From positions 1 through 22,878 of IMG/VR virus record IMGVR_UViG_3300031787_000891: a DNA stretch of 22,878 bases; one strand, given 5' to 3'. The notes under the pieces are model-generated. The model was not told where the DNA came from. It saw only the letters and a program-made list of their open reading frames with translations, and did not search any database. Shown here in pieces: positions 15,783-21,445 of this stretch. Source of the DNA: a virus. Position 1 is the stretch's first letter; the number at the start of each line of letters is the position of its first letter. Both the position numbers and the translations under genes were made by a program.

Positions 15783-15994
15783 TTGTCGCGTTCCCGGTTT
15801 AGTTCAAACGAAAGATCGTTGATATAATGCAAAGCGCGTTTTGACCATGCGCGGACGGCAGGAGAAGAATCGCGTACAGCAGGGTAGTTCTCATCGCGCA
15901 TCAGAGCCTCAACGGCCCCGGTCGTATTCGTTACGGGGGTCGTCGTGGCGCACCCACCAAGGCTTAGGGCCAAGATCGCGATCAATGGCGTCAC
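15779..15994 (-). CDS. Putative outer-membrane lipoprotein (Rz1-like o-spanin), nested out of frame
   Basis: A lipoprotein whose short signal is (M)TPLIAILALSLGGC, with lipobox S-L-G-G-C at Cys15. The mature part (about 57 residues) is CATTTPVTNTTGAVEALMRD and a further helical stretch ending NDLSFELNRERDK. The first 86 bases of the gene overlap the end of the small membrane protein gene in another frame, and its stop overlaps the portal ATG. I used the GTG at 15994 because it places the hydrophobic segment at the very N-terminus. The frame itself is open back to 16090, so the start is uncertain. Nested small membrane/lipoprotein pairs are typical of spanins. Confidence 0.65.
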   Translation of the reverse strand: MTPLIAILALSLGGCATTTPVTNTTGAVEALMRDENYPAVRDSSPAVRAWSKRALHYINDLSFELNRERDK

Positions 15995-16097
15995 GGTTGT
16001 TGCGCCAATCGCCCTCTGCCCGATCGATGCGCTTCTCGCGCCAACCGGGGATGAGGCGAAGGATCGATGCAATGATGTTAAGTATCGCACCGATCAC
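15909..16097 (-). CDS. Small membrane protein, possible i-spanin-like partner
   Basis: A 62-residue protein starting at GTG: (M)IGAILNIIASILRLIPGW, one hydrophobic segment, then a highly charged cytoplasmic or periplasmic tail (REKRIDRAEGDWRNNRDAID). It starts 6 bases after the stop of the holin-like gene and has no clear ribosome site, so coupled translation is likely. A lipoprotein gene is embedded in its 3' part in another frame. This is the usual genetic layout of Rz/Rz1 spanins, but 62 residues is short for an i-spanin and the tail lacks long coiled coils. A small holin-like protein is the alternative. Confidence 0.5.
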   Translation of the reverse strand: MIGAILNIIASILRLIPGWREKRIDRAEGDWRNNRDAIDRDLGPKPWWVRHDDPRNEYDRGR

Positions 16098-16103
16098 TTA
16101 AAG

Positions 16104-16274
16104 TTATTTAATGTGGAGACCGAGCGTCTTTAGGAAGTTGACAACTTTTTCCAGCGCCGAATCATCGGCAGGGGTCGGGGTCAGCTTCACAATGATACGC
16201 GCAGCAAGCACGATGCCACCGAGGGCGGCAACAATCTCAGTCCAGTTTGCAGTAATCCAGTTCCAGATATTCAT
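16104..16274 (-). CDS. Holin-like single-span membrane protein
   Basis: A 56-residue protein starting MNIWNWITANWTEIVAALGG. Chosen because GGAGG stands 5 bases before this ATG; the alternative start 5 codons upstream lies inside the terminase stop. Residues about 12-30 make one membrane span (IVAALGGIVLAARIIVKL). The tail LTPTPADDSALEKVVNFL is a motif shared by small phage proteins usually called holin. It lies directly behind terL (1-base gap). A role in lysis is likely but not proven, and no endolysin is found in this window. Confidence 0.65.
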   Translation of the reverse strand: MNIWNWITANWTEIVAALGGIVLAARIIVKLTPTPADDSALEKVVNFLKTLGLHIK

Positions 16275-16275
16275 A

Positions 16276-17709
16276 TTAACCTCCTGCATCGAAGCCAGCC
16301 ATGACAGGATCGCTCGATTCCATCAGGGCTTGCAATGACCTCCACGTTGGCTTCTCGACGGGGAAAGTCAAATCAAACCGAAGATTACCACCATCTAAGC
16401 AGAGGGCAAGGGCATCCGCACGATCGGGTGATGCGATGCCACGGGACCGCATCGAGTCCTTGGATTCTACGCCTAGCTTGCCCTTGGAGTTGGTCGTGGT
16501 GCGGCGGCAAGTTAGCTGAGCAATCAGGTCGTCGTCCTCGGGCAGAATGATCTCGCACGCCTCGATCTTCTTGGACATCCCGTACCACATCTCGGCGGCG
16601 CGGTTAGTGTAGGCGTCGGGGTCGTATGGGGTGGAACCAAAGTTAACCCGGTTAACGTCCCAACCAGCCTCTGCCAAGGCGTCGCACATAACCATGCCAA
16701 GACCGCTGGCGTCGGCGTAGATGTTCTCAGGTTTCAGGCCGGCCTTCTTAAACTCTACTATAAACCGCCCAACGGCAGACATGGTATCCCTTTCGCGCCA
16801 AGCCACCATAGGTAGTACCTTGTTGCCGTCACGTACGCAAAGCACGTTGCAGTCACCGCCGGCCGCAAAATCGACCCCGGCCACCCGTTCCGCAGGCTTG
16901 TAGTCTGGCGGGCTATTCTGGCAGTTCTGGATCTGGGTAAGGCTAATGACAAGACTCTCGGCGCCTATGTCAACGAACTCGCCATAGATCATGGAGCGGG
17001 TCAGGGGATGCTTCTCGCCGTACCGCTGGATAACCTCGTCGATCTGGATTTGCGGTATATGCGGGCAGTCCTTGGCGGCTACGGCGTGGGTCTTCCACAT
17101 GTTCGCCTCCTTGGTAAACGCGCGGTAGAAGGCTCCGCTGGTACCCCCGGGGCTGGACGCAATAAGCAGGCGGGTGGGTTGGCAGCGACTGATGGCCTCG
17201 AACAATGGGTCAGCGACAGACTTTGCCTCGTCCACAACCATAAGCAGGGGGTGCTTGGTATGGTCTTCGGCGTGCCATCCTTCCGCACGCCCGGGGTCGG
17301 TTGCGGAATACCCAATAATTCTGCTTGTATCGCCCTGCGGGTCCGTGTATCGAATCTCTCCTGATGTTACGTCCCAACCACCACCCAAGCGGGCAACGTA
17401 GTTGCGAAGGCTCGGCCACAACTGCGATTCGACCTGCCGGAATACACCGGCGGTCGTAACCGAAATTGACCGCTTAAAACAAAAGCAATGCCAAAGCAAA
17501 ATAGACGCAATGACGGTGCTGGTCTTGCCGGAACCGTTGGCGGCACGCAAGGCTACACGGGATTGCTCCTTGGCGAGATCTCGCAGGACCGCACGCTGCC
17601 AATCGTAAAGCTTAATACCGATAACGTGCTGCGCGAAACCCTCAGGAGTTGCGATGTCCTGAAGAACTTCTTCTGGCGACTTACGCTTGCTCTTGGGCGG
17701 CTTCGCCAT
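16276..17709 (-). CDS. terL: Terminase large subunit
   Basis: A 477-residue packaging motor. Walker A is AANGSGKT (56-63), Walker B with catalytic Glu is LLMVVDEA (155-162), and motif III is LLIASSPGG (181-189). The nuclease domain shows the three acid sites: Asp280 in VAGVDFAAGGDCN, Asp333 in IYADASGLG, and Asp429/Asp432 in ASPDRADALAL. The domain order, an N-terminal ATPase then a C-terminal RNase H-like nuclease, is complete, and the length is normal. It overlaps the end of terS by 29 bases, so the two are surely co-translated. It hydrolyses ATP to drive DNA into the head through the portal and cuts the concatemer. Confidence 0.95.
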   Translation of the reverse strand: MAKPPKSKRKSPEEVLQDIATPEGFAQHVIGIKLYDWQRAVLRDLAKEQSRVALRAANGSGKTSTVIASILLWHCFCFKRSISVTTAGVFRQVESQLWPSLRNYVARLGGGWDVTSGEIRYTDPQGDTSRIIGYSATDPGRAEGWHAEDHTKHPLLMVVDEAKSVADPLFEAISRCQPTRLLIASSPGGTSGAFYRAFTKEANMWKTHAVAAKDCPHIPQIQIDEVIQRYGEKHPLTRSMIYGEFVDIGAESLVISLTQIQNCQNSPPDYKPAERVAGVDFAAGGDCNVLCVRDGNKVLPMVAWRERDTMSAVGRFIVEFKKAGLKPENIYADASGLGMVMCDALAEAGWDVNRVNFGSTPYDPDAYTNRAAEMWYGMSKKIEACEIILPEDDDLIAQLTCRRTTTNSKGKLGVESKDSMRSRGIASPDRADALALCLDGGNLRFDLTFPVEKPTWRSLQALMESSDPVMAGFDAGG

Positions 17710-18328
17710 CTTCCTTTTTGTTTTGGTCGGTTTTCTCTGGGGGGGTATGCGAAAATTTTGGGGGATTGGGGGCGTCCCCGGGGGTCGTGGTGGTACGTTG
17801 TAACTTCCTTAGTCTCACTAACTTACGCTTAATTAGTTTCTCCTCTCGCGGATTTTCAGAGGAGGGAAGAGGTTGGTTTATACAATACTTCTTGTGCGAC
17901 AAATGATGTTGTTGTGTATCAACGACTTGTGCAGATTTTACATAAGTACCTGAGCGCGAATGGATTCCGGCGAGCATCGCCGCCAAGCTTGGCGACAGTC
18001 CATGATTCAACTCTGCTTTGACGTCCACACGGGCGCTTGGCTGCGCATATCCGAACACTCGCTCCGCTATCCAAGCCTTTGCCTGCCAATGCTTTGCGCC
18101 TGCTTCGCTTATTGAATCCAGTAAACTCGCCTCTAATTCTCGCCGCGCTTTTTTTATAGCGTCGCGGAATGCCGGCCGGCTTTCCTGCCATCCCTGAATG
18201 GTCCGCTCGGGAATCCCTACGGCTTCCGCAGCACGCTCCCAAGTTAATCCCTTGCGGATATATGCGATGACCTTTCCCGCAATCTCTTCGCTATACTTTG
18301 TCGGCCGTCCGCCTTTTTCCTCGGGCAT
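17681..18328 (-). CDS. terS: Terminase small subunit
   Basis: A 215-residue DNA-binding subunit that picks the packaging site. Residues about 6-65 hold a helix-turn-helix (GRPTKYSEEIAGKVIAYIRK, then TWERAAEAVGIPERTIQGWQ) followed by an acidic/basic helix (FRDAIKKARRELEASLLDSI), characteristic of phage terminase small subunits. The C-terminal 75 residues are basic and Pro/Thr/Lys-rich (EEKLIKRKLVRLRKLQRTTT), likely contacting TerL or DNA. It is the first gene of the leftward late operon, with a promoter just upstream. No Shine-Dalgarno is seen before its ATG, which fits a leaderless message. Confidence 0.85.
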   Translation of the reverse strand: MPEEKGGRPTKYSEEIAGKVIAYIRKGLTWERAAEAVGIPERTIQGWQESRPAFRDAIKKARRELEASLLDSISEAGAKHWQAKAWIAERVFGYAQPSARVDVKAELNHGLSPSLAAMLAGIHSRSGTYVKSAQVVDTQQHHLSHKKYCINQPLPSSENPREEKLIKRKLVRLRKLQRTTTTPGDAPNPPKFSHTPPEKTDQNKKEDGEAAQEQA

Positions 18329-18334
18329 CCCTAC

Positions 18335-18362
18335 ACTATAACACGGTTTTAAGCTTTCCCAA
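18335..18362 (-). promoter_or_regulatory. Leftward promoter before terS
   Basis: On the minus strand, TTGGGA (complement of 18357-18362) is followed after 16 bases by TATAGT (complement of 18335-18340), close to the sigma-70 consensus in the -10 box and partial in the -35 box. The terS ATG begins 6 bases after the -10 box, so a transcript starting at the normal distance would begin at or near the ATG. Prediction from sequence only. Confidence 0.5.
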
Positions 18363-18371
18363 GGCGCAAAA

Positions 18372-18494
18372 ATCGCGTTTAAACGGCCGCTATCGCGTTT
18401 TGATTCGCGGGGAGGGTGAAGATAGCGGGCATGGAATAAGAGAAAGTTGAAAATATTTTAATAAAAAAGCTTGCAAGGTGCGGCATAAGGTGCG
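18372..18494. promoter_or_regulatory. Divergent control region with two pairs of direct repeats
   Basis: This non-coding stretch separates leftward terS from the rightward cassette. It carries ATCGCGTTT twice (18372-18380 and 18392-18400, period 20 bases, about two helix turns) and AAGGTGCG twice (18475-18482 and 18487-18494, period 12 bases), the latter 11 bases before the first rightward ATG. Between them is an AT-rich tract (18447-18468). The pairs could be operators; I find no convincing rightward promoter in consensus form. Confidence 0.45.
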
Positions 18495-18505
18495 AAGATA
18501 ATTCC

Positions 18506-18784
18506 ATGATGAACACAGAAACAAGCGCCGAAACGGGAACGGCTCAAGCTTCCCGGCTTAAAGACAAAACTTATTTTTTGGTGAGACAGTACAATTCAGA
18601 AAACGGCTTATGGTATAGGCACGGGGAATATTCGACAATTGAAGACGCTGAAATGTATCTCGAAAAATGCATGCGCGGGGACTCATTAATGCGCTTAGAA
18701 AAACCGGTCAAAGTTAAGTACCAAATTGTAAAAATTCTCGCCGCGCGTGAGGTTGTGAAAACTCTTGGAGGATATATCCGATGA
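18506..18784 (+). CDS. Hypothetical protein, first gene of plus-strand cassette
   Basis: A 92-residue protein starting MMNTETSAETGTAQASRLKD. The first 20 residues look disordered. The rest (YFLVRQYNSENGLWYRHGEY, then IEDAEMYLEKCMRG) suggests a small alpha-beta domain with a basic end (KYQIVKILAAREVVKTLG). I do not recognise the family. The Shine-Dalgarno is weak, and either ATG of the ATGATG pair may be used. The next gene overlaps its stop by ATGA. Confidence 0.6.
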   Translation: MMNTETSAETGTAQASRLKDKTYFLVRQYNSENGLWYRHGEYSTIEDAEMYLEKCMRGDSLMRLEKPVKVKYQIVKILAAREVVKTLGGYIR

Positions 18785-18990
18785 GCGCCGCAACTTGTTC
18801 CACCATCTCAGCCGGTGACAGTGTAAACGTTCCCGCAACTTTTCACCTTATGCGGAAAGGTATAAACACGGGGACCGTTGAATCAGTCCGGCGGCGAGCG
18901 TGCGGCAAATGGGAGGCTTACGTCGTCATCGAAAACGTGCGTTGGATTTTCCCCGTAGCGCAACTCAAAAAGATTGAGAGCGGCAAATGA
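18781..18990 (+). CDS. Hypothetical small protein, plus-strand cassette
   Basis: A 69-residue protein with a very good Shine-Dalgarno (GGAGGA, about 8 bases before ATG), overlapping the gene before it as ATGA. The sequence (ISAGDSVNVPATFHLMRKGI, GKWEAYVVIENVRWIFPVAQ) suggests a small SH3- or KOW-like beta barrel with a basic surface. Two cysteines (positions 6 and 41) are too far apart to call a motif. No family is recognised; nucleic-acid binding is possible but untested. Confidence 0.6.
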   Translation: MSAATCSTISAGDSVNVPATFHLMRKGINTGTVESVRRRACGKWEAYVVIENVRWIFPVAQLKKIESGK

Positions 18991-19106
18991 TCCCCGCAAC
19001 CCTTACCGTGACATTTCCGGCCCTTGCCGGCGCCATTGCAACCGTTTTCCTTGTGGGAATCCTGCTAGGGATTCTCGCCGGGACAGTAAACCAAAAAAGA
19101 AAGTAG
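18987..19106 (+). CDS. 39-residue single-span membrane protein
   Basis: A 39-codon gene beginning ATGATCCCC, overlapping the stop of the gene upstream as ATGA. It reads MIPATLTVTFPALAGAIATV and continues with a second part of the span (FLVGILLGILAGTV) and a basic end NQKRK. One membrane helix spans about residues 11-33, with the positive end most likely in the cytoplasm. The next gene's AGGAGG starts right at the stop. Small phage membrane proteins of this sort can act in lysis, exclusion or signalling; no evidence decides. Confidence 0.6.
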   Translation: MIPATLTVTFPALAGAIATVFLVGILLGILAGTVNQKRK

Positions 19107-19118
19107 GAGGAAACTACC

Positions 19119-19982
19119 ATGCAAACAGTGACAGAAGACAAATCGTATCTAACCACGTCAACCGGTTACCCGGGGACAACGTCCGCGCGTTTCGCGGGAA
19201 TCAGTACGGCCGACGCGCTTGCGCCGCTCATGGCGGACGGTTGGCGCGTTGCGGAACGTAGCGTCAAAGGCACGCGCTTCGCGGAACGTGTCCCGTATCT
19301 CGGGCACGTTGTCCGGTTGAATCATCCCACGCTGCCCGGGAACAGTGAATTCCGGCCGCAATTGGTTCTCAAAAACGGAAACGACGGGACGTCCGCCTTT
19401 GTAATGATGGCGGGTATCTTTCGGGCCGTATGTGCTAACGGCATGTATGCCGGTGCGCTTGCCGCTTCCGTAAGGGTCCGGCACGTTGGCAACTCCGGCG
19501 AGTTAGCGTCCCTTATCCTGAAAGGCGCTGAGGAGGTAAAATCTTACGTTCCCCGGCTCGCTGATCAGGTGCAACGCTGGCAGGGCATAGAATTAGATTC
19601 GAATCAACGCAAACTGATGTTTCACCTTGGCGCGGCAGCGCGTTGGGGCCGGGACGTTGCGGCAGATAAGGCGCGGCGGTCTGAATATGCTTCTGAAGTT
19701 TATTTTAGAAGCGAAGACAAGCGGGCGGACTTATGGCGCACATTCAACCGTGTTCAGGAGAATTATGTGCGGGGATATGGTGCGAGCATATTCGCCGGCC
19801 GTCGTTATAGCGTGCGGGCATTGCGAAACATTGACGCAGGGATTCGATTCAACCGTACCTTATGGAATATCGCGGACGTTGCCGCTAACGGTAAGCTTGC
19901 GGATTTGCATCTCGCAACGTTTACCCAAGGCGCAAACATCCACGAAACGGCCCGGGACATGGCGCTCGCGCTCGCATCGTAA
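19119..19982 (+). CDS. DUF932 family phage/plasmid protein
   Basis: A 287-residue protein of the DUF932 type, common in phages and plasmids and of unknown molecular function. The core signature is present: LNHPTLPGNSEFRPQLVLKN (67-86), then GTSAFVMMAGIFRAVCANGM (90-109), which matches the family's NS-x-DG...G-F-R-x-V/A-C-x-NG. A helical middle (ADQVQRWQGIELDSNQRKLM) and a C-terminal part (RTLWNIADVAANGKLADLH) complete it. Length is normal for the group. AGGAGG precedes the ATG by 9 bases. A terminator follows 16 bases after the stop. A counter-defence or replication-related role is often guessed for such genes but is not established. Confidence 0.8.
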   Translation: MQTVTEDKSYLTTSTGYPGTTSARFAGISTADALAPLMADGWRVAERSVKGTRFAERVPYLGHVVRLNHPTLPGNSEFRPQLVLKNGNDGTSAFVMMAGIFRAVCANGMYAGALAASVRVRHVGNSGELASLILKGAEEVKSYVPRLADQVQRWQGIELDSNQRKLMFHLGAAARWGRDVAADKARRSEYASEVYFRSEDKRADLWRTFNRVQENYVRGYGASIFAGRRYSVRALRNIDAGIRFNRTLWNIADVAANGKLADLHLATFTQGANIHETARDMALALAS

Positions 19983-19997
19983 ACAATAAACCCAAAA

Positions 19998-20040
19998 GGC
20001 GCCGGGGACGTTCCAACCGTTTCCCGGCGCCATTATTTTA
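19998..20040 (+). terminator. Rho-independent terminator after DUF932 gene
   Basis: A 9-bp GC-rich stem (19998-20006 ggcgccggg with 20023-20031 cccggcgcc) with a 16-base loop is followed by ATTATTTTA (20032-20040). The upstream side is A-rich, so it could also work from the other direction. It would partly separate DUF932 from the next gene, whose ATG is 5 bases beyond the T-rich run. Confidence 0.75.
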
Positions 20041-20045
20041 AACAT

Positions 20046-20744
20046 ATGAAAAACTCGAAATATCACTCTTCACCTATATCTAAGAACGAGAAAACCGGCC
20101 CCATGTTCGTATCCACAAGCGATCGCAGAACGTGCCCGGATTCATGCCCGCTTAAGGCTAACGGCTGCTACGTCGTCGGCCCGGTTGGCTGGCATTGGGA
20201 TAAGGTGACGGCCGGGAAGCGGGGGGACACGTTCGCCGGCTTTTTGGAGAAAGTTCGCCGGCTGCCCGGGCAAACTTTTTGGCGCCATAATCAAGCCGGG
20301 GACCTGCCCGGGGAAAATGAGGTTATCGATGGCGCCATGTTGGCGGACCTAGTCAAAGCGAACACGGGCCGCAACGGGTTCACCTATACTCACAAGCCGG
20401 TCTTAGATAGGCAAAACGGCCCGGTGAAGGAAAACCGGGAAGCTATCGCGGCGGCAAATCGTGACGGCTTCACGGTTAATCTATCCGCCAACGGCTTAAA
20501 ACATGCGGACGAACTGGCGGCGCTTGGCATTGGTCCGGTTGCTACAATTCTACCCGACGGGATAACTGAAAACACGACAACGCCGGCCGGCCGCAAGGTT
20601 GTGATATGTCCGGCGCAGAAAATTGATGGAATGAATTGCGCACGCTGCCGGCTTTGCGCACGCGGTCAACGTTCGGTAGTTGTGGGATTCATGCCGCACG
20701 GTGCGGCGAAAAAGAAGGCGGCGGCGATTGCGGCCGTTAACTAG
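20046..20744 (+). CDS. Cysteine-rich putative Fe-S protein (gp88/DUF7227-like)
   Basis: A 232-residue protein with seven cysteines in two clusters: C30-x3-C34-x6-C41 (TCPDSCPLKANGCY) and C188-x9-C198-x2-C201-x2-C204 (near the C-terminus). Between them lies WRHNQAGDLPG (79-89), a segment like the R-x-(H/S)-x-(S/A)-GD motif of phage gp88-type proteins, then TYTHKPVLD and a helix/strand alternation (DGFTVNLSANGLKHADELA) that suggests a TIM-barrel-like fold. The clusters probably bind Fe-S or zinc; a radical-SAM-like enzyme is one reading, but the first cluster is not the canonical C-x3-C-x2-C. No Shine-Dalgarno is clear. Function unknown. Confidence 0.7.
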   Translation: MKNSKYHSSPISKNEKTGPMFVSTSDRRTCPDSCPLKANGCYVVGPVGWHWDKVTAGKRGDTFAGFLEKVRRLPGQTFWRHNQAGDLPGENEVIDGAMLADLVKANTGRNGFTYTHKPVLDRQNGPVKENREAIAAANRDGFTVNLSANGLKHADELAALGIGPVATILPDGITENTTTPAGRKVVICPAQKIDGMNCARCRLCARGQRSVVVGFMPHGAAKKKAAAIAAVN

Positions 20745-20754
20745 CTAAGGACGC

Positions 20755-20798
20755 TCCCGCCTTTTGCTTTGTGTTCTATCCGCAAAGCAAACACGGGA
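20755..20798 (+). promoter_or_regulatory. Structured leader element before the 45-residue gene
   Basis: A two-part hairpin: TTTGCTTTG (20763-20771) pairs perfectly with CAAAGCAAA (20783-20791) around an 11-base loop, and TCCCG (20755-20759) pairs with CGGGA (20794-20798) across a small internal loop. It lies directly behind the cysteine-rich gene and 47 bases before the next ATG, with no T-run. It may be an RNA processing or stability element or a weak terminator. Confidence 0.45.
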
Positions 20799-20845
20799 CC
20801 GGCGGACGCTGGACCATAAAGAAAACATAAAAGAAGGAAAAACAT

Positions 20846-20983
20846 ATGATTAAAGAGTTAGATATAATAGAAGACGGCTGCGAGTATTATGATGACGTTT
20901 ACGCGTCGTGGTACCCGGTGCCGGCTTTTTGGGTTGGGGACCATGCCGGGACGCATACGCATAGAATAAGGCGCCATGAATAG
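20846..20983 (+). CDS. 45-residue hypothetical acidic protein
   Basis: A small gene with AGAAGGAAAAAC before ATG, a good ribosome site. It encodes MIKELDIIEDGCEYYDDVYA followed by an aromatic section (SWYPVPAFWVGDHAGTHTH) and RIRRHE at the end. It has five His/Arg near the C-terminus and one cysteine. The 3' end overlaps the next micro-gene by 8 bases in another frame. No family is recognised; the acidic N-terminus with many Tyr is unusual. Confidence 0.6.
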   Translation: MIKELDIIEDGCEYYDDVYASWYPVPAFWVGDHAGTHTHRIRRHE

Positions 20984-21050
20984 CTTTGGGTTAGGAGTTA
21001 TTTTTGGCGCCATCATGGCGGCCGTCTTTTGGGTACTGTTTAGAAAGTAG
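20976..21050 (+). CDS. 24-residue membrane microprotein
   Basis: A 24-codon frame beginning at the ATG inside GGCGCCATGAAT, reading MNSFGLGVIFGAIMAAVFWV then LFRK. It is almost all one membrane span with a basic end. It overlaps the 45-residue gene by 8 bases, so coupling could give translation. A terminator starts 7 bases after its stop. The spacing of stop and terminator supports a real last gene; its size makes it uncertain. Confidence 0.45.
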   Translation: MNSFGLGVIFGAIMAAVFWVLFRK

Positions 21051-21057
21051 TACCCGG

Positions 21058-21098
21058 GCCGGCTTGGGTTTTATCCCCTTGCCGGCTTTTTATTTTAC
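21058..21098 (+). terminator. Rho-independent terminator at the end of plus cassette
   Basis: GCCGGC (21058-21063) pairs with GCCGGC (21081-21086); inside, GGG can pair with CCC around a small loop. A T-rich tract TTTTTATTTTA follows directly (21087-21098). Position and structure mark the end of the plus-strand transcript. Confidence 0.75.
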
Positions 21099-21109
21099 TC
21101 AATTCATAC

Positions 21110-21134
21110 AATTCCTATCAACTTACTAGGAATT
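21110..21134. repeat. Perfect 8-bp inverted repeat
   Basis: AATTCCTA (21110-21117) and TAGGAATT (21127-21134) form a perfect palindrome with a 9-base spacer in the converging intergenic region. It is AT-rich and has no T-run directly after it, so an operator is as likely as a terminator. The rest of 21099-21281 shows no gene I can support. Confidence 0.45.
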
Positions 21135-21238
21135 ATTCCGATTTTTCCGGCTGTCCCCATATTCTATTGGCTAAACCAAAAGTGCCTATTAAGGAGCGAG
21201 ATTCCGCGCGTGCGGATAGGATTTTATTTTGAAATTTC

Positions 21239-21279
21239 CCGCTGGAGATTTTCCAGCAGGTTTTGATTTTTGGTTTTTG
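21239..21279 (+). terminator. Second rightward terminator, between converging transcripts
   Basis: GCTGGA (21241-21246) pairs with TCCAGC (21252-21257); CC before it can pair with GG after it across one mismatch. T-rich sequence (TTTTGATTTTTGGTTTTT) follows on the plus strand. On the minus strand the stem pairs even better (nine pairs) but the T-run is weak. It may stop transcription in both directions. Confidence 0.55.
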
Positions 21280-21281
21280 AC

Positions 21282-21431
21282 CTACCTGCCAATGGACACG
21301 CAACAAGCCTTGTTACCCAAGGATTCTGGCAATTTCGCTTTTATAGGCCGTATCTTTGATTGGGTGGTGGGGGATATGCCCTTTGCGTCAATCCTCGTTT
21401 CTAGGGCCATTTCCGCTCGATTGCGGGGCAT
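21282..21431 (-). CDS. 49-residue basic hypothetical protein
   Basis: A frame of 49 codons starting MPRNRAEMALETRIDAKGIS, in line with the genes upstream and 14 bases after the stop of the previous one, with AAGG about 7 bases before ATG. It is basic (SKIRPIKAKLPESLGNK) and has a Cys pair CC near the end. It overlaps a plus-strand frame that lacks a ribosome site, and I prefer this one because strand, spacing and start agree with the operon. No family is recognised. Confidence 0.4.
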   Translation of the reverse strand: MPRNRAEMALETRIDAKGISPTTQSKIRPIKAKLPESLGNKACCVSIGR

Positions 21432-21445
21432 TGTGGAGCCTTTTT

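Noticed and set aside
17917-17928. The 12-base word TATCAACGACTT shared with 22859-22870
   Set aside because: Around 15 pairs of equal 12-mers are expected by chance in a window of this size, so one such pair inside terS is not evidence for a packaging site.
18448-18503. Consensus rightward promoter for the plus cassette
   Set aside because: TTGAAA and TTGCAA are present and GATAAT lies near the start, but the spacing (20 bases from TTGCAA to GATAAT) is outside the usual range, so I do not call a promoter.
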